Under the pieces are notes generated by a model that saw only the letters and a list, made by a program, of their open reading frames with translations, did not search any database and was not told the origin of the DNA. The position numbers were made by a program, and so were the translations under genes. From the NCBI GenBank assembly GCA_029258925.1, contig JAPDJV010000020.1:1-64000 (forward strand): a stretch of DNA of 64,000 nt. Direction: 5' to 3'. The DNA comes from Thermoproteota archaeon. Lineage in GTDB: Archaea > Thermoproteota > Thermoprotei_A > EX4484-217-1 > JAPDJV01. Positions within the stretch are counted from its first letter, which is position 1. Each line of letters opens with the position of its first letter. Shown here in pieces: positions 29,138 to 38,578 of this stretch.

Positions 29138-30415
29138 CTATGGTGATCTTCTAATAGTTTTCAGAAAACCCTCCTCAACTTTAACGAAAGACTTTGGAGG
29201 AACATCCCTATATATTACTGCTCCGGGAGCGATCCAGCTATATGCTCCGACTTTCACACCCGGCATAAAGGATACATGGACACCTGTTTTCACGTAGTCT
29301 CCAACAAATGCTCCCAGTTTTCTTCTACCGCTTGAAACCTTTTTATTCTTCAAAAACATAGCAACAGGCTTATCGTCGAAACGCAGGTTAGCCGTTATCG
29401 TACCTGCTCCGAAATTGACTCCCTCACCTAAAACACTGTCCCCGACATAGCTTAAATGAGATACGTGGGCTCCCTTCATCAGCACGCTTGCTTTTATTTC
29501 ACAAGCGTTTCCAACTCTCACGCCTTCACCAATAACAGTGAAGGGTCTAATATAACAGTTCGGCCCAACCCTAGCTCTCCTACCAACATATACTGGTCCC
29601 TCAATGTATGCACCAGAGAGAATAGTTGCTTCCTCCTCTACGATCAGAGGACCCTTAATGACAACGTTTTTCTCAATAACACCCCTTATATTGGACTTAC
29701 CGCCTTCTACTTCTTTCAGTAACATTCTCTTATTCAATTCCAATATATCCCATGGTTTCCCCAGCTCCCCCCAATCAGATTCCTCGACTTCCACCACCTC
29801 TATATCGATTGTCTTGCACATTTCGTGAAGTGCACTAGTTAACTCTATTTCCCCTCTCGGCGACGGCTCGATTTTCCTCAAGAATGTGAATATTTCGGGG
29901 CCTAATACGTAGACACCGCCATTAATTAGATTCGAGGGTATGTTAGTAGAAGGCTTCTCCACAACACCCTCCAGTCTACCCTCTCTAACCATTAAAACCC
30001 CATAGTTCCAGGGGTCTCTTACTCTAGTTGCCAGTATAGCATAATTTCCCGAGTGCACCATTTTCTTTAACGGTTCGTCGGAGAACAGTAAGATGTCGCC
30101 ATAGAATACTACGAATTTCCCCTGTATTTTATCTGCTAGCGGAAGAAGTCCGTGGCCTGTTCCAAGAGGTTTCCCTTGATCCACATATTCAACATCCATA
30201 CCGTAATCTGCTCCTTCTCTCAGAAATTCAAATATTTTCTCTTTAAGATAATGTACTACGATAAACACTCTTCTGACACCGACTGCTCTAAGAGTTTTCA
30301 TTACGTAATGTATTAAAGGCTTCTCCATAATAGGTATGAGGGTTTTAGGTCTAGTATCAGTGAAGGGTTTAAGTCTCTCACCCCTACCTGCAGCTAAAAT
30401 TACAGCGTCTAGCAT
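29138..30415 (-). CDS. Bifunctional sugar-1-P nucleotidylyltransferase/acetyltransferase
   Basis: 425 residues. Residues 1-~230 are a nucleotidyltransferase with LAAGRGERLKPFT, RPKTLIPI and GTGHGLLPLADK. From ~245 there is a left-handed beta-helix of hexapeptide repeats ending in PGVKVGAYSWIAPGAVIYRDVP. This is the architecture of archaeal GlmU-like enzymes such as ST0452 of Sulfolobus, giving UDP-GlcNAc or dTDP-glucose type products for glycans. Which sugar is not decided by sequence. Confidence 0.88.
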   Translation of the reverse strand: MLDAVILAAGRGERLKPFTDTRPKTLIPIMEKPLIHYVMKTLRAVGVRRVFIVVHYLKEKIFEFLREGADYGMDVEYVDQGKPLGTGHGLLPLADKIQGKFVVFYGDILLFSDEPLKKMVHSGNYAILATRVRDPWNYGVLMVREGRLEGVVEKPSTNIPSNLINGGVYVLGPEIFTFLRKIEPSPRGEIELTSALHEMCKTIDIEVVEVEESDWGELGKPWDILELNKRMLLKEVEGGKSNIRGVIEKNVVIKGPLIVEEEATILSGAYIEGPVYVGRRARVGPNCYIRPFTVIGEGVRVGNACEIKASVLMKGAHVSHLSYVGDSVLGEGVNFGAGTITANLRFDDKPVAMFLKNKKVSSGRRKLGAFVGDYVKTGVHVSFMPGVKVGAYSWIAPGAVIYRDVPPKSFVKVEEGFLKTIRRSP

Positions 30416-30575
30416 CTAAAACAGTCCCCCAACACTTAACTAACCTAGATATAATGTCTTCTTAATAAACTATTGGAAAACTACATAATATATCTACCCA
30501 GACTCCCCTGCAAACATTCCCAGAATTCCAAAAAGACTTTAGCTAGCTTCTTGACAAGTATTGTGTTTGGAAAAC

Positions 30576-31268
30576 TTATTCTGATTCAACGATCATAGTG
30601 CTTCTCGCGATCTCTGCCTCCTTACCTCTCAACATTAGAGGAGATATCACTACAGCCTTTACAGGACCCTGAGGTGTCGGTATCATGAGGAGCTTCGACT
30701 TGTATATCTCAACTTTCCTAAGAGGATATATCTTCTTCGCCTCATTATAGATTTGTATCGATAGTTTACCAAATATCATGTCCTGAACCAGTTCGTCTAG
30801 TGTTGATTCCGCGGCCCTGCTCTTAATGATGTCTTCCATAATTTTCCTAATTGCCCTCTTCTGCGAAGTCTTACATCTGTAAGACGTTAAAGCAATTGCT
30901 GTGACTCTCAGCCTATATCCATCCTTCGTCTCAATATTGAAAATACCCTGTACTTTACTACTCCTCCTCCTAATGAGACTCCTGATATAATCTCTCGCCA
31001 GCTCATGTCCCTTAAATCTCGTTAAACACTTTTCTCCCTCAACCCTCACTATTTGGAAGTACAGTCTAATATGTACGTGCATGAAGTCTCCCGTTAAATC
31101 ATAGAGCGTCGTCTCCATAACTCTCCCAATAAGCTTCAACGGATCATCAGCTGGCGTCGTCCCCAGAAAAGCCTCGCCAAAAGCCGGTGGAGCTACTACA
31201 GTGAACCACTTCTTCAATCTCCACTTATCTCTTACCCTAGCCTTTACTCTCCTAGCCCTCCTCGACAT
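30576..31268 (-). CDS. rps3ae: Ribosomal protein S3Ae (eS1)
   Basis: 230 residues from the ATG at 31266-31268 directly after GAGAGGAGAAGTGAT; the open frame reaches 31286 at a TTG. Contains RDKWRLKKWFTVVAPPAFG, HVHIRLYFQI and RRRSSKVQGIFNIETKDGYRLRVTA, diagnostic of eS1. Part of the 30S subunit. A TATA-like GATTTAAAC lies about 35-40 bases upstream. Confidence 0.95.
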   Translation of the reverse strand: MSRRARRVKARVRDKWRLKKWFTVVAPPAFGEAFLGTTPADDPLKLIGRVMETTLYDLTGDFMHVHIRLYFQIVRVEGEKCLTRFKGHELARDYIRSLIRRRSSKVQGIFNIETKDGYRLRVTAIALTSYRCKTSQKRAIRKIMEDIIKSRAAESTLDELVQDMIFGKLSIQIYNEAKKIYPLRKVEIYKSKLLMIPTPQGPVKAVVISPLMLRGKEAEIARSTMIVESE

Positions 31269-31452
31269 ATCACTTCTCCTCTCCAAGATAAGACACTTAG
31301 TAGTTTAAATCTTTATCTGCCTCACGCCTCCATAGCACTCTGACCCCTACACCAGCAAATACTAACAGCTTCACAGCACACTTCAATCTCGGAGGAGAGA
31401 AACAAGCGCATTAGGAGCGCGTGGAAGGAGCTTAAGGATTTAGGAGTATTCG

Positions 31453-31531
31453 TGGTGCGGCCGCCGGGATTTGAACCCGGGATCGCCGGCTTGGGAGGCC
31501 GGCGTCCTAGTCCAGGCTAGACGACGGCCGC
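31453..31531 (-). tRNA. tRNA-Gly (anticodon CCC), CCA encoded
   Basis: Reading the minus strand gives a complete cloverleaf: acceptor GCGGCCG/CGGCCGC, anticodon stem CCGGC/GCCGG with loop CTCCCAA (anticodon CCC, glycine), T arm CCGGG-TTCAAAT-CCCGG, discriminator A (31456) and a genomically encoded CCA (31453-31455). No intron. A TTTAAAAT box about 20-30 bp upstream (right side) fits its promoter. Confidence 0.97.
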
Positions 31532-31615
31532 TTTTCCCTTTAAGTATTTTAAATGCCCCATTTTTAAAGGTTATTCGAGTGGAAAGCTTTATACCATGTT
31601 ATGGAAATCTACTAT

Positions 31616-31680
31616 AATGGATGATGAGCTCGGCATAGATGAGCATACACGATGATTGAGGTCTTGAGTGCTGACCGCAT
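31616..31680 (+). ncRNA. C/D box sRNA candidate
   Basis: Plus strand: AATGG then box C ATGATGA (31621-31627); later a C'-like ATGATTGA (31652-31659); 11-nt guide GGTCTTGAGTG; box D CTGA (31671-31674); then CCGCATT, which pairs with AATGG as a terminal stem. A CTTTATA promoter element lies near 31587-31593, placing a start near 31616, and a T6 run follows. D' is not clear and the C to D distance (43 nt) is a little long. Confidence 0.45.
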
Positions 31681-31739
31681 TTTTTGATGACGACTTCTTG
31701 AACGTAGACCCGGAGGCCCCACTGTCCAGCCTTTCCATC

Positions 31740-32340
31740 GAGCTCCCCACTAGAAAGTTGCACTAACAACATAAAAAGCAGTGCACACCGGCGCCTGTAA
31801 GGCGCCTGACTGTCGCTACTCGACTATTTCTCCAACGTAGTACTCCTCGACCAGGGGTCGTCTCGTACATCTGGCCGCGACTATGTACTTGCCCCGCACC
31901 TCACGAGCTTTACCACAAGACCCCCTCTACGTAGAGGTCGACTAGTAGGCACACCAGCGTGTCCCTGCCTTCGCGCGCCTCTACCTGCTAAGGCTCTATT
32001 CGAGCGACTTGCAAGCTCGGATACACGAGCTTTCCCGGCTCCGCAACTGGCTACGTATCCGTATGAAAGTTTGCTACCTCAGTGCTTTCGGCCAAGTACG
32101 CGATAGACGCGCCCAGAGTTGTACCCCCTACGGGAGCTTAGAGCTGAAGTACGCCTTCTACATGAGGAGCGAGGCCGCTAAGCCTGGCATCTTCAAGGAC
32201 CAAACTAACCTTACTGTACAATGGGAGGAGGGAGCTAGAGGCACCGTACGAGTTCAGGATAACTGAGGACTAGTGCTAGAAGTGCTACTCGGCGTGACAC
32301 AAGTACAGTGCGCTCTTGGCATAGATAGTATTTTTAACTT
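31740..32340. other. GC-rich region with decayed coding fragments
   Basis: About 600 bases with GC clearly above the flanks and no full gene. A plus-strand frame at 32009-32266 (85 codons, ending EEGARGTVRVQDN) and a minus-strand frame ending at 31816 are coding-like but match nothing I recognise. I read the region as remnants of degraded or transferred genes. Confidence 0.35.
31816..31911 (-). pseudogene. Fragment of unknown gene, tail type VEEYYVGEIVE
   Basis: The last 31 codons of a broken gene: KAREVRGKYIVAARC, TRRPL and VEEYYVGEIVE before the stop at 31816. Upstream frames are interrupted. The same tail (VEE-stop-SVGEIVE) occurs on the opposite strand at 33586, so two copies of one unknown family flank the HhH-GPD gene. 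Confidence 0.4.
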
Positions 32341-32486
32341 ATAATTCTCACCTATATAGTGGGCTTCCAGGGGGAGCTAGGCAGAGGGAGAGGGACCTGT
32401 CTTTCGAGTGCCCCTTTCCAAACCGCTCGTGCTTCCTAAAGCTCCTAGAGGACCTAAGGGCCCACGTCGAGTACAAGGTCAAGGAA

Positions 32487-33299
32487 ATGCTTAGTTGGAG
32501 TGAAGCCTTAGAGAAGGAGCCCTTCCCTAAGGAGCCCCTCACGTATATAGTTGAAGCCATAGTCACGCAGAGCTGGCGATTCAAGAACTCGTGGGACAAG
32601 CTGATAAAGGACTCGAAAGAGAGGTTGTATAGTAAGCGGAGGGTAAAGAGTGAGGAAGTTAAATGCCAGCAGACGGGGGAAGGCCCTAACCCCGTAGAAA
32701 TAGAGCTTCCAATAGGGCTTAATGACCTACCCCGCGTGTGCGATGCACTACTCTACCTCCACGGGAAGACCGGTAAAAAGCCGTGGAGAATCAAAGCCAA
32801 GGCGGTTAGGGCCCTCGAGGAGAGGCTTAGGAGCGCTGGCTCGCTCAAGGCCTGGGTCTCGGAGCTCCACGAAGCCATTCTAAAGGGCCTCCTCCGCGGA
32901 AGGAAACCCGAGTGTCTCAGTGGCGTGAAGGGGATAGGTCTCAAAGGCGCCTGCGACATAGTCAGGACCTTAGGATACTTCGACGTGGCGCCCATAGACG
33001 TCCACGAGAAGCGCTTCCTCCTCAGGACGGGCATTGTCTGCCGCTACGGACCGGCCAGCTTCGACCCTAAGGATAGAATGTCGTACCTGGAAGCCTTGAG
33101 AAACTTCTGCAGAGAGGAGCTCAGCGGGGAGAAAATACTCGGCATAGACCTAGGAGAAGCCCCCGGCATAGTAGACGTAGCGATATGGTACTTCTGCTCC
33201 GAAGAAGGAAGAAACGTCTGCGGCAACAAGCCGAAATGCGACAAGGGACACTGCCTCCTACGCAGCTGCTGCCTATACTACTTCCTCACACATGCATAG
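32487..33299 (+). CDS. HhH-GPD base-excision DNA glycosylase, iron-sulfur type
   Basis: 270 residues from the first ATG. The helix-hairpin-helix SGVKGIGLKGACDIVRTLGY carries a lysine at the position used for lyase activity, followed by the catalytic aspartate in PIDVHEKRFLLR. The C-terminus has four or more cysteines (VCGNKPKCDKGHC ... SCC) as in the [4Fe-4S] loop of EndoIII-like enzymes. It removes damaged bases from DNA. The frame is open upstream to about 32340 and reads coding-like from 32394, with no ATG, GTG or TTG; a CTG at 32397 behind a purine-rich stretch could be the true start. Neighbours are broken genes. Confidence 0.8.
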   Translation: MLSWSEALEKEPFPKEPLTYIVEAIVTQSWRFKNSWDKLIKDSKERLYSKRRVKSEEVKCQQTGEGPNPVEIELPIGLNDLPRVCDALLYLHGKTGKKPWRIKAKAVRALEERLRSAGSLKAWVSELHEAILKGLLRGRKPECLSGVKGIGLKGACDIVRTLGYFDVAPIDVHEKRFLLRTGIVCRYGPASFDPKDRMSYLEALRNFCREELSGEKILGIDLGEAPGIVDVAIWYFCSEEGRNVCGNKPKCDKGHCLLRSCCLYYFLTHA

Positions 33300-33423
33300 A
33301 GAGACTAGCTTTAAGGTCTCTCTCCTTCGCCTTAAGATAGCTGGATATAGGGAAGTAATCAAAAAGCCACAGTCAAGACTTAAAGCTGTAGGGGATGACT
33401 TAGGAGAAATTAGGGGATGTAAG

Positions 33424-33586
33424 AGTTTATGATGTCTATTTCGACCCGAAGAACTTTGAGTTACTCGTTGGATATATCGTGAGATGCTCGTTAGAAAAAT
33501 CTCTGCTAAGCTTATTTACTCGAAGGATCCTATGGGAGCACGTCGGCTACGTGGAGGAGTAGTCCGTGGGAGAGATCGTCGAGTAG
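33424..33586 (+). pseudogene. Broken gene, second copy of the VGEIVE-tail family
   Basis: Coding-like frame VYDVYFDPKNFELLVGYIVRC continuing to HVGYVEE, a TAG stop at 33560-33562, then SVGEIVE and a second stop at 33584-33586. It matches the tail at 31816 on the minus strand. No start codon or full-length gene is visible. Family not recognised. Confidence 0.35.
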
Positions 33587-33697
33587 ATAACGAAAATGGA
33601 TATTGCCACTATGTTCTTTATGTCAGCTTATCGGGAATCTACGAGCTTCATAAAAATCGGTATGACATAAAGTTCTGGTAAGAATGTGGTTGGGGTT

Positions 33698-34302
33698 ATG
33701 GGTTTGTCGAATGTTATAGTAGAGTTTGGGAGGAGGTATAGTTTTGGTCGTGGTCAGGGCATGCTTTTAAGGTTAGGGATCTTGCATTGAAGATCTTCGA
33801 TGAGGCGATGAGGCTCGGCCTGCACGATATGGGTTCTAAGGAAAGGCTTTGGCTGGAGGCTGCCGCACTTCTCCGCGACATAGGAGCTAGCGTTGGCGGG
33901 GAGTACCATGAGTCTTCTAGAGAGCTCATACTCTCATCTACAGAGCTTAGAGAGACTCTGGGCTACCTAGGCCTCAGAGCAGTGGCTTGGATAGCCTTTT
34001 TCCACAGAAAGAAACCTGACCCCTTAAAGTATCCAGATCCCGAGTGGAAGGAGTTTTTAGAGAGCAAGTACTGGAGTGTGGTGGTTAAGCTGGCCGCTAT
34101 TCTGAGGATTGCCGACGTCTTAGACAGGTCTCTCCTGCAAGTGGTGGGAGACGTGGAGCTTGAGAAGAACAATGATAATGTTTTAATCAAAGTTTATTCG
34201 GAAGAAGATGCATCTATAGAGATTGAGAGAGCACGAGAGAAAGCACAGCTTTTCGAAAAGGTCTTCAGTGTGAAAGTAGGGGTAAGGCAAGTATCTAAGT
34301 AG
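33698..34302 (+). pseudogene. HD-domain protein (Ppx/GppA HD-like), frameshifted
   Basis: From ATG 33698 the frame reads MGLSNVIVEFGRRYSFGRGQ and stops near 33790. The adjacent frame continues as GHAFKVRDLALKIFDEA and runs to 34302. Joined, they give a ~200-residue stand-alone HD protein with LLRDIG, SSTELRE, FFHRKKPDP and KLAAILRIADVLDRS, the helical HD domain that follows the phosphatase in Ppx/GppA proteins. The break is near 33745-33760. The downstream part alone (from TTG 33787) is 171 codons. The usual HD pair is changed to RD in LLRDIG. Either a recent pseudogene or a shortened protein. Confidence 0.6.
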
Positions 34303-34503
34303 GAATCTTCCACTATTATTTGGCAAGAGAATACTGGTATTTGGGGTAATTAATACAATAACGCGCTAAGAAGAAATAGTTTTTCGAGGAGACTTAAGCG
34401 TTTAAACTTGAGTATTAAGCTCCCTCGCACTCTTGGCACTCTTCCTAGCGGATCGCGACATGTTTTCCTTACGCCTGTTCCTACGTCTCCTCATAGTCTT
34501 ACA

Positions 34504-34821
34504 CTAATAGTGTCTATTTGGAGGTGCACGGTACTCGTCCGTCTTGGCCTTGAAGGCCCTGCAGAACTTGAGGTGCATGATGTAGAGCTCCATGAGCACG
34601 GCGTGTAGCTTGTCTCTCAGCTGCCCCTTCCTCCTCTCGAGCATCTTGTCGACGTTATGGGTGTCTATGGTCACAGGATCAGAGCGGACCCTCCGAAGGG
34701 CGACCTCGAGGCTCCTCATTTCGCCGTTAGAGCTGTTGTGCTTATAAAGGGAACCGCGGTCCTGATCAAGATTTTTACATTGGTCTGAGTGCTGATAACA
34801 AATAATGATATAAGTCCACAT
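34504..34821 (-). CDS. Hypothetical protein or gene fragment
   Basis: 105-codon frame; the coding-like part starts near an internal Met at codon 35 (MRSLEVALRRVRSDP) and contains NVDKMLERRKGQLRDKLHAVLMELYIM, a basic helical segment. GC is above the flanks. No family recognised; it may be a decayed remnant like its neighbours. No clear ribosome site. Confidence 0.25.
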   Translation of the reverse strand: MWTYIIICYQHSDQCKNLDQDRGSLYKHNSSNGEMRSLEVALRRVRSDPVTIDTHNVDKMLERRKGQLRDKLHAVLMELYIMHLKFCRAFKAKTDEYRAPPNRHY

Positions 34822-36022
34822 AAATTTCGTAGTCTTGAACCTTTAAGTATAGGCGTTTCCATCAACTATCACATGAATGCGTCATAACCCTATTATAAAT
34901 CTGCATAACAATAGATAACCGAGTCCAGATGACTTACATCTTACTTCTTAAACTAATAGCTCCTTATCCTTTAAATAAAATCCCTTAGCCTCAATGAAGT
35001 AGCTTCCTCTTATCAGGCAGCTTATCGAGGGCTATGATCATAGATTATACTAAATACTTTACTTCCCGGGTTCCATGCTAGATTTTTCTCTTTCTAGTCT
35101 CACTATAACTTTACCATCGCACTAGACTTTGTATCTATAGTAACTACATTACTCTTCATCTTTGACTCTCCTAGCATTCCCAACAACAAAGGCGCTCGGT
35201 TTAGGACCTATTTTTAAAAGATGAAGGCATTCTTTTCTACACTAAACTAGTCCACCTTTACGTCACATTCGACGAAGATATCTATCTCATAACGAGAAAA
35301 GATAATAGATGTAGTTATCGGGAGGCGAAAAAGTATCATAAAGTCCTATGAAGGATTTTTAATGAAAATAGCCCGACAGTAAAAGTTATTATTAGCTAAA
35401 AGAAGCAGCTTCAAAATGGCCTGTATTTGGAAGACGCTCCTGGGAAGGATTTCCTTGAAGTAGTTCGGGGCTAAATGGTGTTAATGAATTAAAGTTATAA
35501 ATCTAACTAGTAAAAATCTAGACAGAGTTGTGAAATCCCGTTTAGCCACCATGGTTACATTTACGAGCCTTATTGTAGGCATTATTTTAGCATTCAAGAT
35601 TATACTGCCATTTCAACTCAATTAATAATTAGGATACCATACTTGCTGGCATGGTTACTGGCTATAATACCGTCTATCGTAGGTATTATAGTTCCTCTAG
35701 CAATTAATAATGAGGGAATGAGAGTACAAAGACTTAAAGTTTATCGTATCTACAGCTATGTAGACTGTATTTAAGAGTGAATATTATAATTGAGTTGTGG
35801 CTTAGTTGTTCGCATATATGTAAGTGTAGAGTTGTACACTCATATTAAGTTTAGTTTTGAAGAAGTAAATTTCATAATTACTATTTAACTCCCCATTTTC
35901 CAAGTGCTAAGATTCTTCGGTTAAGGCCATTATAGCATTGAATGAATATAAGTATTGCATAAAGAGGTGTATAGTAAGCTTTAATAATGTATGTATTCTA
36001 GACTGTAGTTAGGGTTTACTGT
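34822..36022. other. AT-rich gene-poor stretch
   Basis: About 1.2 kb of AT-rich DNA with no intact gene. The only coding-like signal is a pair of short hydrophobic frames at 35551-35776, described separately. The right end must contain the promoter of the VapBC pair at 36023. Confidence 0.4.
35551..35776 (+). pseudogene. Possible small membrane protein remnant
   Basis: ATG at 35551 opens 24 codons (MVTFTSLIVGIILAFKIILP) ending at TAA. A shifted frame immediately after reads IPYLLAWLLAIIPSIVGIIV and continues to about 35775. Two hydrophobic segments in different frames suggest a decayed two-helix membrane protein. Weak evidence. Confidence 0.2.
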
Positions 36023-36295
36023 ATGAGAGATAAGATTAAGACTAGTATAGTGATTAATCGTGAACTATGGGAAGAGTTTAAGTCGAGAGTTGGGAGTGAG
36101 AAAGGATTGAAGGCTCTTAGTAGAGTTATTGAGGAAGTTATTGAGGAGGAGATTTGTGAACGCTTAATCATTAAGGCGATGGAGGAAATTATAGAACCTA
36201 AGAGAGAGCTGCCATTAATGATTAGTCCTGTTAAGCCTAGTGTAGAAACAAGTGCAGGAAAGATAGTTAGAGAGTTGAGGGAATCGAGAGCTTGA
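36023..36295 (+). CDS. vapB: VapB-type antitoxin
   Basis: 90 residues, N-terminal ribbon-helix-helix-like segment (KIKTSIVINRELWEEFKSRVG) and an acidic helical C-terminus that would cover the toxin. It overlaps the PIN-domain gene by 4 bases (TTGA), the standard toxin-antitoxin layout. Binds its own promoter with the toxin. Confidence 0.8.
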   Translation: MRDKIKTSIVINRELWEEFKSRVGSEKGLKALSRVIEEVIEEEICERLIIKAMEEIIEPKRELPLMISPVKPSVETSAGKIVRELRESRA

Positions 36296-36744
36296 TAATA
36301 GTATATTTAGACTCAAGTGCAATTGTAAAGCGTTACATATTAGAATCTGGAAGCGAGGTAGTTAGCGAAATATATCGTAAAGCATTAAATGGCGAGTTAA
36401 CACTCTCGTTCTCAACATGGAATATAGGTGAAGTATTTGGCGTTTTCAATAAGTATTATAGAATAGGATGGCTTAGTAAGGAAGATTACGAAAAGGCTAG
36501 ATATCAATTCATTGGTGAGACAATAAGATTACTAAGATTAAGAATCCTAAGAATAGTACCAGTAAAGACCCGACTACTCATAAAGACTTGGCATATAATA
36601 GAAAAATATCATGTATATGAAGCTGATGCTCTACAAATAGTCTCAGCTAAATACATAGGAGCACACAAGTTATATACAGGAGATAAGCAAGTACATGAAG
36701 TAGCAGTTAAGGAGGGGATTAATAGCATATACCTAGGCCAGTAA
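36292..36744 (+). CDS. vapC: VapC-type PIN-domain toxin
   Basis: 150 residues, PIN ribonuclease fold. Acidic residues expected for metal binding are present: Asp in VYLDSSAIVKR, Glu in NIGEVFG, Asp in YEADALQIVSA and Asp in TGDKQVHEVA. It starts with TTG inside the antitoxin stop. Would cleave RNA when free of VapB. Confidence 0.85.
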   Translation: MIIVYLDSSAIVKRYILESGSEVVSEIYRKALNGELTLSFSTWNIGEVFGVFNKYYRIGWLSKEDYEKARYQFIGETIRLLRLRILRIVPVKTRLLIKTWHIIEKYHVYEADALQIVSAKYIGAHKLYTGDKQVHEVAVKEGINSIYLGQ

Positions 36745-36979
36745 CATAAATCTACGCTAATTAGTGAGAAGCTCTGTGACAGCTATGAATCCTATATAGC
36801 TACTTGTAAACATGATATAAATTATTATAATATAAATTAATTATTATAATATAAATTATTATGTTTAATAGCAATTAGCGTATTCAATATAATTTTCATT
36901 ATATAATATGCTGGGAATACCATGCTTTGCTTCAATTGTACAGTAAGTATTTATCTAGGAGTTACCTCAGAATATTTTG

Positions 36980-37723
36980 ATGTCTGAGAAACCCTTGAAA
37001 CCTTTCTATGGCTTTCCGACTTGGCATATAATCGTGAACTTATTCTATGGTATAATATTGCTCGCGGCAGCCTTAATCGGCTTCCTCCTAGTACACTCGC
37101 TAATGATCATTTTAATCCTCCCAGCAGCCTACCTACTGTGGAGAGGAATTTCATGGAGGAGGGGAGGTTTTCTTGAGGAGAAGCTTAGAATTAGAGAGGA
37201 GTTTATGAGAATCGTTAAGCCAGTAGATGGGGAGAGAATCTTAGATGTGGGAACTGGCGGAGGACTGCTTGCAATAGGCTATGCTAAAGCTATGAAGAGT
37301 GGAGAGGTTATAGGAATAGATATTTGGGTGCCTATGGCCGGAGGAACTTCTCTAGAGAATGCTCTGAAGAATGCTGAGATAGAGGGTGTTGCAGACAAGG
37401 TAGAGTTTAGGAGGGGTGATGCGAGAAATATACCATTCCCAGATAACTACTTTGATAAGGTTGTTGCAAGCTTTGCTATCCACACGATTCACTATAAGGA
37501 GAGAGATAAAGCTTTTAGAGAGATGATTAGAGTTCTAAAGCCTGGCGGGGTTTTAGCGATACTTGAGCCAGAGGCTGATAGGTGGATAAAGTGGAGGGTT
37601 GATGAGAAATTAAAGGAGAAGCTTGAATATCTGAGTTTAAGGAATGTACAGTTTCATCCAATTACGATGACGTACCCTAAGAAGAGAACAGTCTATTTAA
37701 TAGTTGGAGTAAAATCTAAGTGA
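36980..37723 (+). CDS. SAM-dependent methyltransferase with membrane anchor
   Basis: 247 residues. Residues ~15-55 form two hydrophobic helices (WHIIVNLFYGIILLAAALIG and LLVHSLMIILILPAAYLLW). The rest is a class I methyltransferase with motif I LDVGTGGGLLAIG, GIDIW, GDARNIPFP and a VLKPGGVLAI post-motif. TAGGAG lies about 25 bases upstream. Substrate unknown; a lipid or quinone at the membrane is a guess from the anchor. An in-frame TTG sits one codon upstream. Confidence 0.8.
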   Translation: MSEKPLKPFYGFPTWHIIVNLFYGIILLAAALIGFLLVHSLMIILILPAAYLLWRGISWRRGGFLEEKLRIREEFMRIVKPVDGERILDVGTGGGLLAIGYAKAMKSGEVIGIDIWVPMAGGTSLENALKNAEIEGVADKVEFRRGDARNIPFPDNYFDKVVASFAIHTIHYKERDKAFREMIRVLKPGGVLAILEPEADRWIKWRVDEKLKEKLEYLSLRNVQFHPITMTYPKKRTVYLIVGVKSK

Positions 37724-37811
37724 ACACTATTTTCCATAGGGCTGCTTAATGCTTCGACTCTTAACTAACGTCACCTCCCCATTCGGTAGTCCATGTATGC
37801 CTTAAAACCTC
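37724..37811. other. Start of an 850-base gap without intact genes
   Basis: The gap runs to 38578. It contains the retropepsin pseudogene at 37812-38100 and a 71-codon plus-strand frame at 38188-38403 (ending QNTVHGQPLCRLQLVYTLF) that I cannot assign; the latter could be a transposase tail but shows no diagnostic motif. Confidence 0.35.
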
Positions 37812-38100
37812 TTAGCTCATTATATCCAATACGGCCATAGAATTTGCGTCTAAATTTCTTCGTTCACGCCTTGTTAGTTCAAGTATGTGAGCCCTAATGT
37901 TCTCTAATCTGATACCTCCAAACTTAAGGCTCTTAACGATTGTGACCGGAATCGGGACCTCACCGTCCGCCCACTCCTCTCTCCGATATCCATGATCTTA
38001 AGGCCAACCTCCTCTGCAAGTCCTCTCCTAAGTATTAAGCCCGGCCCTTCAGCATCTAGCCAAAAGTTAAAGGGGGTCTCTTTTATTGACGTAAGCGGGA
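37812..38100 (-). pseudogene. Retropepsin-like aspartyl protease, frameshifted
   Basis: Minus strand: one frame gives FNFWLDAEGPGLILRRGLAEEVGLKI; near 37972-37985 the reading shifts to WADGEVPIPVTIVKSLKFGG, IRLENIRAHILELTRRERR and MAVLDIMS before the stop at 37812. Together these match small single-domain clan AA proteases (catalytic DTG, then a G-x-LGLD-like end). The active-site triad reads DAE in place of DTG. No start codon is visible and the N-terminus is lost. Decayed gene. Confidence 0.55.
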
Positions 38101-38578
38101 AATGTTATTAGGTGACTAACTAGCTTGAACCTAATCCTAGAGACTATTTGCTTATTTGGGAATTGTGGAAACTAAAATTATGTAGTTGTGTGGTTGGTTT
38201 GTATTGTGTTGGAGAGCCATCAGGTACTAGCCGGTGACAGCTACCCCCGTAAGACTTCCCGAGTAGTAGCGGTCAATACAGCTCCCAATGAACCACATAA
38301 AGCAGTTAAGAGAGAAACCCACGCAGATCCCCAAAATACAGTGCACGGGCAACCACTATGCCGCCTTCAACTAGTTTACACTCTCTTTATAATCTCAAAC
38401 TAAAAATAGTTGGAGGCTGAAATGTAAGTTGAACTATAAGTAACCTCCTATGGTGGAGAAAGAAGAGTCACATAATGAGTGGGGTAACAGGTCGCATATG
38501 TTAACCATACTATGAATAGTTTAACAAATAATATAATGATAAACTCTCTTATATAGCTAGTTTACCTAGTCTTATACA

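Noticed and set aside
36841-36860. Short tandem AT repeat near 36830
   Set aside because: A simple AT-rich repetition of about 20 bases with no sign of function.
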